Source: Dyadobacter sp. 3J3 (GTDB taxonomy: Bacteria > Bacteroidota > Bacteroidia > Cytophagales > Spirosomataceae). From it: a DNA stretch of 64,000 nt. The notes beneath the pieces are model-generated. The model did not search any database. It saw only the letters and a program-made list of their open reading frames with translations, and was not told where the DNA came from. This document shows, one piece after another, positions 58,230 to 64,000 of the stretch. The position numbers and the translations under genes were made by a program. The stretch covers positions 248,001-312,000 of the forward strand of contig NZ_VTOL01000007.1 in the NCBI RefSeq assembly GCF_009801115.1, read 5' to 3'. Within the stretch, counting starts at the first letter, position 1. Every line of letters starts with the position of its first letter.

Positions 58230-61037
58230 ATGAAAAAATCCCTCTTGGTATTATGCGTTTGGGGTATATCTACGGCATTAATACCAACTTTTGCGCAAGA
58301 TTTACACACACAGAAAATCCCTCTGGATCCAACCGTAAAAACCGGCAAGCTCAAAAATGGTATTACCTATTATATAAAAAAGAATGTTGAACCGAAAAAC
58401 CGTGCTGAGCTTCGGCTGATTATAAAGGCAGGTTCTGTATTGGAAACGGATGCGCAGCAAGGTCTTGCACATTTTATGGAACACATGAATTTTAATGGCA
58501 CAACCAATTTTCCTAAAAATGAACTTGTTAATTTCCTTCAAAAAACCGGTGTCCGTTTCGGTGCTGACTTAAACGCTTACACAGGTTTTGACGAAACCGT
58601 ATACATGCTTCCGATCCCAACGGATTCAACAGGTTTATTGGAAAAAGGTCTGCAAGTATTGGATGACTGGGCACATGGCGCATTGCTGGACCCTACTGAA
58701 ATTGAGAAAGAAAGAGGCGTTGTTTTGGAAGAATCACGCATGGGCCGTGGCGCACAGCAGCGGATGCGGGATAAATATCTGAAAATGATCCTGAACAATT
58801 CACGTTATGCAGAACGTCTGCCAATAGGGAAAGACAGCATCCTGAAAACTTTCAAGCCTGAAAGCATAAAAGCCTTTTATAAAGATTGGTACCGTCCGGA
58901 TTTGATGGCCGTTGTCGCTGTCGGAGATTTTGATGTCGCCAAAGTAGAAGCGATCATTGCTCAAAAATTTGGAAAAATACCTTCAGTGGTAAAACCTAAA
59001 ACCCGGACTGAATATACAATTCCGTTAAACGGCGGTACTGATGTTGCAATAGTAACGGATCCGGAATATCCTCAAAATGTAATTCAGCTGATTTATAAAC
59101 AGCCAAACTCGAAAGAAAAATCGATGTTTGATGTACGAAATAACATTGCACAGGGATTGTATAATGCCATGATGGGCCAGCGAATGCAGGAACTTACCCA
59201 GAAGGCAAATCCACCTTTCCTGTACGGAGCAAGCAGTTATAGCGATTTCCTGGGCAACCTGGATTCCTACACATCTATCGCACTTGCAAAAGATCCAGCG
59301 TCTGTTGAAACTGCGCTGACCGCTTTGCTGGAAGAAAATGCACGTGTCCAGAAATTTGGTTTTACTGCACCTGAGCTTGAAAGAGCTAAAAAAGATTTGG
59401 TGAATCAGATGGAGCAATCTTTAAAAGAAAAAGATAAGACGAAATCAGCGAATTATGTACAGGAATATCTGGATAACTTCCTTCATCAGAAGCCTTACAT
59501 GGGCATAGAAGCTTATTATGCTTTCCTTCAAAAGGAAATCGGCGGAATAAAACTTGAAGAGATTAATTTACTTGCTAAGAAATATATTACAGACAAAAAC
59601 CGGGCAGTGGTTATCATGGGGCCTGAAAAAGGAAAAGATGCTTTGCCTACCGAAGCAAAAATCAGGACGATGCTGGCTCAAACAAATACTGATTTGAAAG
59701 CTTATGTTGATGATGTACTGGATTCACCTTTGCTTAAAACAGAACCAAAACCAGGTAAAGTTGTAAGCGAAAAAGCAGAGGAAAAGCTTGGAATAACAGA
59801 ACTGACTTTATCAAACGGAGTCAAAATCCTTTTAAAACCTACGGATTTTAAAAACGACGAAATCCTGATCCAGGCTACCGGAAAAGGTGGATATTCATTA
59901 TTCCCAGGTGAAAGAGAAACGGGGATCATGACGGGCTATATGCTTCAATCTGGCGGTGTCGGACCTTATAATCAAACGCAGTTACAGAAGTTTCTGGCTG
60001 GAAAGACTGTTGGTGTTGAGCCCTATCTGAATGAATTGAAAGAAGGTGTGGAAGGCAGTACCAATCCAAAAGACCTTGAAACCACGCTTCAATTAATCTA
60101 TGCCTATTTTACCGAGCCTCGTAAGGACGCAGAAGTGGTAGGTGGGATGCTTGCTAACCAGAAATCGTATCTGGAAAATATGCGCAAGACATTGACACCG
60201 GATAAAGTTTATTCTGATACGCTGAACGCAGTTTTGACGAGTAACAATCCAGACCGTCGCCCGCTTACACCGGAGAGTATTGACAAAGTAAGTCTGGATC
60301 GTGGTATCGAAATTTATAAAAACCGCTTTGCTGATGCATCTGATTTTGTTTTCACGTTCGTAGGTGCATTCAAAGTAGAAGCAATCAAACCGCTGCTTGA
60401 AAAATATATTGGCGGTTTACCGTCGACAGATCGCGATGATACTTACAAACATCCAAATATTTTCCCTCCAAAGGGTCGTATTGAAAAGACTATTTATAAA
60501 GGTTTGGAACCGAAAAGCCGTGTCACGATCGTAACCAGCGGCGAATATGATTATAAACCAGAAAATAATATTCAGATTGAAGCATTACAGGAAGTTTTGC
60601 AAATTAAATTGATCGAAGCACTTCGCGAGGAAGAAAGTGGTGTTTATGGCGTTCGGGTTTCAGATGATGTAGACAAACTTCCTACGGGACATTATCGTTT
60701 CAACATCGGTTTTGGCTGCGCTCCTGAAAATGTAGATAAGCTGGTAAGCCGGACTTTGACTGAAATGAAAAAGATAAAGGACAATGGTGCTGATCCAAAG
60801 GATATCGAAAAATTCGTTGCTGAAACCAGACGGAAAACAGAAGTTGCGCTGAAAACGAATGGTTTCTGGATCAACTATATTGACGAAAACACTTTCCTTG
60901 GAGATGACCTGAATGAGGTGCTTGAAGAAGATAAGCTATTGAAATCAATAACTGTGGCGAGTACAAAGGCTGCTGCGAATCAGTATTTCTCGGATGATAA
61001 TTTTATCAAGGTGGTATTGATGCCGGAGAAAAAGTAA
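58230..61037 (+). CDS. M16 family zinc metalloprotease, secreted
   Basis: The 935-residue protein has a signal peptide (ending T-F-A-Q) and two pitrilysin-like halves. The N-terminal half carries the inverted zinc motif H-F-M-E-H (His81, Glu84, His85) and the distal Glu161 (I-E-K-E-R-G). The C-terminal half, from about residue 510, lacks it, as expected. It probably degrades peptides in the periplasm or at the outer membrane. It has its own promoter and terminator. Confidence 0.95.
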   Translation: MKKSLLVLCVWGISTALIPTFAQDLHTQKIPLDPTVKTGKLKNGITYYIKKNVEPKNRAELRLIIKAGSVLETDAQQGLAHFMEHMNFNGTTNFPKNELVNFLQKTGVRFGADLNAYTGFDETVYMLPIPTDSTGLLEKGLQVLDDWAHGALLDPTEIEKERGVVLEESRMGRGAQQRMRDKYLKMILNNSRYAERLPIGKDSILKTFKPESIKAFYKDWYRPDLMAVVAVGDFDVAKVEAIIAQKFGKIPSVVKPKTRTEYTIPLNGGTDVAIVTDPEYPQNVIQLIYKQPNSKEKSMFDVRNNIAQGLYNAMMGQRMQELTQKANPPFLYGASSYSDFLGNLDSYTSIALAKDPASVETALTALLEENARVQKFGFTAPELERAKKDLVNQMEQSLKEKDKTKSANYVQEYLDNFLHQKPYMGIEAYYAFLQKEIGGIKLEEINLLAKKYITDKNRAVVIMGPEKGKDALPTEAKIRTMLAQTNTDLKAYVDDVLDSPLLKTEPKPGKVVSEKAEEKLGITELTLSNGVKILLKPTDFKNDEILIQATGKGGYSLFPGERETGIMTGYMLQSGGVGPYNQTQLQKFLAGKTVGVEPYLNELKEGVEGSTNPKDLETTLQLIYAYFTEPRKDAEVVGGMLANQKSYLENMRKTLTPDKVYSDTLNAVLTSNNPDRRPLTPESIDKVSLDRGIEIYKNRFADASDFVFTFVGAFKVEAIKPLLEKYIGGLPSTDRDDTYKHPNIFPPKGRIEKTIYKGLEPKSRVTIVTSGEYDYKPENNIQIEALQEVLQIKLIEALREEESGVYGVRVSDDVDKLPTGHYRFNIGFGCAPENVDKLVSRTLTEMKKIKDNGADPKDIEKFVAETRRKTEVALKTNGFWINYIDENTFLGDDLNEVLEEDKLLKSITVASTKAAANQYFSDDNFIKVVLMPEKK

Positions 61038-61082
61038 AAAAATGCTACGGACTAAAGCCCGGATAATGAGAGTGGTATTCCC

Positions 61083-61114
61083 TAACCCAAGGTTAAAACC
61101 TTGGGTTATTTTTT
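61083..61114 (+). terminator. Terminator of the M16 protease gene, possibly repeat-derived
   Basis: A perfect 12-bp stem (61083-61094 with 61097-61108; the innermost pairs must open to leave a loop) is followed by a T-run, about 45 bp after the stop. The central GGTTAAAACC recalls the second hairpin of the inverted REP-like copy at 9577-9632, and it is next to the REP-type transposase remnant. Confidence 0.8.
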
Positions 61115-61291
61115 TGTTCTCGCGGATATAAAAATTCCGGCTAACGCCTGATTCATGACTATTCTCGCAATAAAATCTAACTCGGGTCAACCCTGGGTAC
61201 CTGAACCTCCAAGAACTGTCTGAGCTTTAGCCCATTGATTTTGGTACAAAAGAGTCCTGGTTTCAAGGTCAACTAGAAGTTCTTGCTTTAC
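61115..61291. other. Gene-free flank of the transposase remnant
   Basis: About 180 bp between the M16 terminator and the transposase remnant. I see no ORF or terminal inverted repeat in it. Confidence 0.35.
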
Positions 61292-61726
61292 CTAAAAGTC
61301 TTCATCCGAATATCCCAGGCTATTCAAAAAACTTTTGTATTCTTCACTAAAAGTTTGTTTCCGATGATATTCCTCCTGATTCTCAATATACTTGCTGACA
61401 AAATCAATCTTATTATTGCTCACCGAAGATGCAAAGTACTTATCGGCCCAATACAGACGATCTTTTGTGAGTTGCATTTTATTAATCCAGTGTGAACTTT
61501 CACCTTTTAACAATTGGATTTGTTTTGATATTCCCAGATCAGGATTCAGAATCATCAGTACATGGATGTGATCATTATGATCATTAATTCTATCAATATA
61601 AATTCCATGCTTCTTGGCATTAGCAAAAATTTGATTGCATATTTTCTTTAAAATATTGGGCTTTAAACCCTTCTCAACATTCATCGTTGCCCATACAGCA
61701 TGAACTCAGATTTTGACATAAGACAT
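61292..61726 (-). pseudogene. IS200-like / REP-associated tyrosine transposase, inactivated
   Basis: The intact part (61292-61684, 130 codons) has the HUH motif in D-H-N-D-H-I-H-V-L-M and the family core I-S-K-Q-I-Q-L-L-K-G-E-S-S-H-W-I-N-K, then Y-F-A-S-S-V-S and Y-I-E-N-Q-E-E-Y-H-R-K. Upstream in the same frame, from ATG 61724-61726, the sequence reads M-S-Y-V-K-I-stop-V-H-A-V-W-A-T-M-N-V-E-K. Relatives as I recall have Trp at the stop position (TGG to TGA at 61706-61708) and five or six more residues (K-N-R-E-x-x) after W-A-T. A nonsense mutation plus a small deletion thus remove the first beta strand region. A start at 61684 would give an N-truncated protein, probably inactive. Confidence 0.75.
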
Positions 61727-61816
61727 AGCGGTATTGCTTTGATAAAACCCTCAATATCAACTAGAGTTGATATGTCCATTGAAGTTTCTGTTTTAATCAA
61801 AACATTCCTCAAAATC

Positions 61817-62059
61817 TTATCTCCGATAAATTTTCTTCAACCCATCAATCAAAAACATCAGGTCATTCAGTCGAATTTCATACATCGTGCTCAGCATCAT
61901 ACCAAGTTTGCCGGCAGGAAATCCTTCCCGTTCAAACCATTCAAGGTAGGAAACCGGCAAGTCAGTAATTAACCAGTCTTTATATTTCCCAAAAGGCATC
62001 CGGTAAAGAATAAGTTCTTTCAGGATTTCGGTATCGGGTTTGGGGATTTCATCGCTCAT
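61817..62059 (-). CDS. DUF3820 family protein
   Basis: The 80-residue cytoplasmic protein has the family signature M-P-F-G-K-Y-K-D-W-L-I-T-D-L-P-V-S-Y-L-E-W-F near residue 21. Members are small and often annotated as a putative quorum-sensing-regulated factor, without firm function. It follows pncB by 18 bp on the same strand and is probably co-transcribed. Confidence 0.88.
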   Translation of the reverse strand: MSDEIPKPDTEILKELILYRMPFGKYKDWLITDLPVSYLEWFEREGFPAGKLGMMLSTMYEIRLNDLMFLIDGLKKIYRR

Positions 62060-62077
62060 TTTACTCTCAATTTTTAA

Positions 62078-63541
62078 TTATTTGGCAGCCCTCAATTTCA
62101 CAATCAGATCTGTTTTCATATCAAACAAATCTTTTTCAAGTCCCACAGGATAAGTATGAGGGTTCACAAAACGTTTGATTCCCCTATGGAAATGTGCTAA
62201 CTGCTGTTCAACACGTTCACGGGTTTCATGAATGGAGGGCAGGCTGTATACCAACTTCCCTTCTGCAAAAATGGCAACCAGTAAATCTTCATAACATTCG
62301 GTCTCTGAAAAAGACCTGGTTTTAGTAAAATCATAGGGATCCACCATGGTAGGTTTTCCGGAGAGCGGAGTTTCGATATTGAAAATCATATCCGAAATAA
62401 AACCTTTTGCATCTTTGAAACGGCGAACCTGCTGAATTCCGGGTGTAGAAACTTTAATTGCCTGCTCGGATAATTTGAGCTTATAATCCCATTCGCCGGA
62501 TCCATTTCTGATGGCAGCCAGTTTAAAAACGCCTCCTAATGCAGGCTGATCAAATGCTGTTACAAGCTTGGTCCCAATTCCCCAAACGTTGATTTTAGCC
62601 CCCTGGATTTTCAAACTGTCCATGATATATTCATCCAGGTCATTACTGGCTACAATATTTGTTTTTTCAAATCCTGCCTCATCCAGCAATTTTCTCGCTT
62701 CAATACTCAAATAAGCCAAATCACCCGAATCCAGACGAATTCCGCCAAGCTCATAACCCCTCTTGCGAAGCTGATTTCCAACAATAATTGCATTTTCTAC
62801 ACCCTGGATAGAATCGTATGTATCAACCAGCAACGTCACATTATTTGGCATGTACTTCGCATAGTTTTCAAAAGATTCGAGCTCGCTGTCAAAAGACATA
62901 ACCCAGCTATGCGCATGTGTGCCCTTCACCGGAATACCATAAAGTTTGCCAGCCAAAACATTTGAAGTCGCATCAAAACCGCCGATATATGCAGCACGAC
63001 TGGCCGTCATTCCCCCATCCGGGCCTTGGGCTCGTCTCAATCCAAATTCAAGTAGCGCATCATCCTTCGCAATCAGGCGCATTCTGGCTGCTTTTGTTGC
63101 AATTAGCGACTGAAAATTCAGAAGATTTAATAATGGAGTTTCTAATAACTGACATTGTAAAACCGGCCCTTGAATCCTTAGCAATGGTTCATTTGGAAAA
63201 ACAACGGTACCTTCCGGAATCGCGTCGACACTGCATTTAAATTCCATCGTACGCAGGTAATCAAGAAATTCAGTTTCAAAAAGCACTTTCCCATCACTTC
63301 CCGTCAGTGAACCAATGTATTCGAGATCTTCTTCATCAATACGATATTCATTGAGATAATCGATCACGCTGCTTAGTCCACAGGCGATCGTAAAACCACC
63401 TTGAAAAGGATGTTTACGAAAATAAAGATTGAAAACAGCTTCCTGTTCTGCTTTGCCAGATTTCCAATAGCCGTAAGCCATCGTTAACTGATACAAATCG
63501 GTGAGCAGACTTAACGAGGTGTCATATAGGCGATTGATCAT
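62078..63541 (-). CDS. pncB: Nicotinate phosphoribosyltransferase
   Basis: The 487-residue enzyme converts nicotinate and PRPP to nicotinate mononucleotide in NAD salvage. It shows L-L-T-D-L-Y-Q-L-T-M-A-Y-G-Y near the N-terminus, R-R-A-Q-G-P-D-G-G, the active-site histidine region G-T-H-A-H-S-W near residue 209, G-G-I-R-L-D-S-G-D-L-A-Y-L and V-W-G-I-G-T-K-L-V-T. The length fits the long family branch of human and Gram-positive type. It is divergent from the HTH gene at the right edge. Confidence 0.94.
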   Translation of the reverse strand: MINRLYDTSLSLLTDLYQLTMAYGYWKSGKAEQEAVFNLYFRKHPFQGGFTIACGLSSVIDYLNEYRIDEEDLEYIGSLTGSDGKVLFETEFLDYLRTMEFKCSVDAIPEGTVVFPNEPLLRIQGPVLQCQLLETPLLNLLNFQSLIATKAARMRLIAKDDALLEFGLRRAQGPDGGMTASRAAYIGGFDATSNVLAGKLYGIPVKGTHAHSWVMSFDSELESFENYAKYMPNNVTLLVDTYDSIQGVENAIIVGNQLRKRGYELGGIRLDSGDLAYLSIEARKLLDEAGFEKTNIVASNDLDEYIMDSLKIQGAKINVWGIGTKLVTAFDQPALGGVFKLAAIRNGSGEWDYKLKLSEQAIKVSTPGIQQVRRFKDAKGFISDMIFNIETPLSGKPTMVDPYDFTKTRSFSETECYEDLLVAIFAEGKLVYSLPSIHETRERVEQQLAHFHRGIKRFVNPHTYPVGLEKDLFDMKTDLIVKLRAAK

Positions 63542-63744
63542 TCCCGAATTTTTTAATTAAAATAGAATGACTAATTACTAAAAATTACCCGGTTTGCATT
63601 TATAGAACGGGTATTTTTCTAAGAGTAGGACGAATATTTCCCTTAATATCTTTTCCCTATATGATCTGACAGCAAACCGTTGTCGTATATCACAGCAAAA
63701 ATTTATCAAAATAATATAGAGATCAACCTAATTTTTAAGGCATT

Positions 63745-64000
63745 ATGAAAGTAGTTGTGGAAGCAAAGTTAAAAGCGGTAGCCACGAATATTAGAAAAAT
63801 CCGGGAATACAGAGGTTATCCACAGGAATATCTGGCAATGAAATTAGGAATCAGCCAGAATGCTTACAGTAAGATCGAATTGGCGTATACAAGATTGACA
63901 GTTGAGCGATTATTTGAAATTACATCAATTCTTGAAATTGATATCGTAACACTTCTTAACAACACAAACGGAGATATGGTACAGCTGAATGCAGCAGCCG
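63745..64000 (+). CDS. XRE-family HTH regulator, N-terminal part
   Basis: Runs off the right edge; 85 codons are visible. M-K-V-V-V-E-A-K-L-K-A-V-A-T-N-I-R-K-I-R-E-Y-R-G-Y-P-Q-E-Y-L-A-M-K-L-G-I-S-Q-N-A-Y-S-K-I-E is a classical XRE helix-turn-helix, followed by a helical segment ending D-I-V-T-L-L-N-N. Many short regulators of this type in the phylum have a coiled coil next. Target unknown. Confidence 0.8.
   Translation, partial: MKVVVEAKLKAVATNIRKIREYRGYPQEYLAMKLGISQNAYSKIELAYTRLTVERLFEITSILEIDIVTLLNNTNGDMVQLNAAA

Noticed and set aside
63631..63641. Further S24 operator (CGAATATTTCC, one mismatch from the inverted operator) before pncB and the HTH gene
   Set aside because: About one such 11-mer with one mismatch is expected by chance in 64 kb on two strands; it is single and not in a recognised promoter.

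Overview
The window is a chromosomal segment of a Bacteroidota bacterium, most likely order Cytophagales. It resembles Dyadobacter and its relatives, but that rank is a judgement from memory and was not tested. The evidence is SusC/SusD outer-membrane pairs, VCBS/ASPIC lipoproteins, the long NusB form, the nusB-YtxH-DUF1573-yajC-ybbR-coaE gene order, several promoters of the Bacteroidota type (TTTG, 19-23 bp, TAnnTTTG), and weak ribosome-binding sites. No rRNA, tRNA, prophage or CRISPR array was seen.

Layout. 0-3.3 kb: a SusC receptor and the start of its SusD partner. 3.5-6 kb: an unknown gene, alanine dehydrogenase and tsaE on the minus strand. 6.2-9.5 kb: a Tat-like TIM-barrel protein, a Gfo/Idh oxidoreductase and an outer-membrane barrel protein. 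9.5-10.6 kb: a 99-bp tandem array of REP-like double hairpins. 10.7-22 kb: a small secreted protein and a second SusC/SusD unit with two VCBS-repeat lipoproteins, one carrying a haem c motif. 22-33 kb: phosphoglucomutase, a GH63-type glucosidase, an unusually long D-Ala-D-Ala ligase-like protein, and Fe-S carriers Nfu and Mrp. 33-36 kb: two overlapping paralogous micro-genes, a GH16 glucanase and dnaX. 36-42 kb: the housekeeping cluster coaE to nusB and an ABC exporter. 42.4-46 kb: a long structured leader and a TonB-dependent receptor. 46-53 kb: an SOS-like mutagenesis locus consisting of a LexA-like S24 repressor, dinB and a short dnaE, with a decayed toxin-antitoxin patch in the middle. 53-64 kb: ECF sigma factor, lgt, an LtaS-like sulfatase, an epimerase, an M16 protease, a broken REP-type transposase gene, DUF3820, pncB and a partial HTH regulator.

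The most interesting signals are these. (1) Three copies of a GGAA-N3-TTCC-type operator lie in the promoter region shared by the S24 repressor and dinB. (2) A ten-A run in dnaX is followed at once by a stop codon in the -1 frame, an E. coli-like arrangement for making a gamma subunit. (3) Two tandem overlapping micro-genes encode paralogous proteins of about 50 residues. (4) Three intergenic spacers are bounded by inverted arrays of 7-bp TTARNNN repeats that reach into stop codons. (5) The 99-bp REP-like array, with an inactivated REP-type transposase gene elsewhere in the window. (6) A roughly 790-bp leader before the TonB receptor has mutually exclusive hairpins and a short basic peptide ORF.
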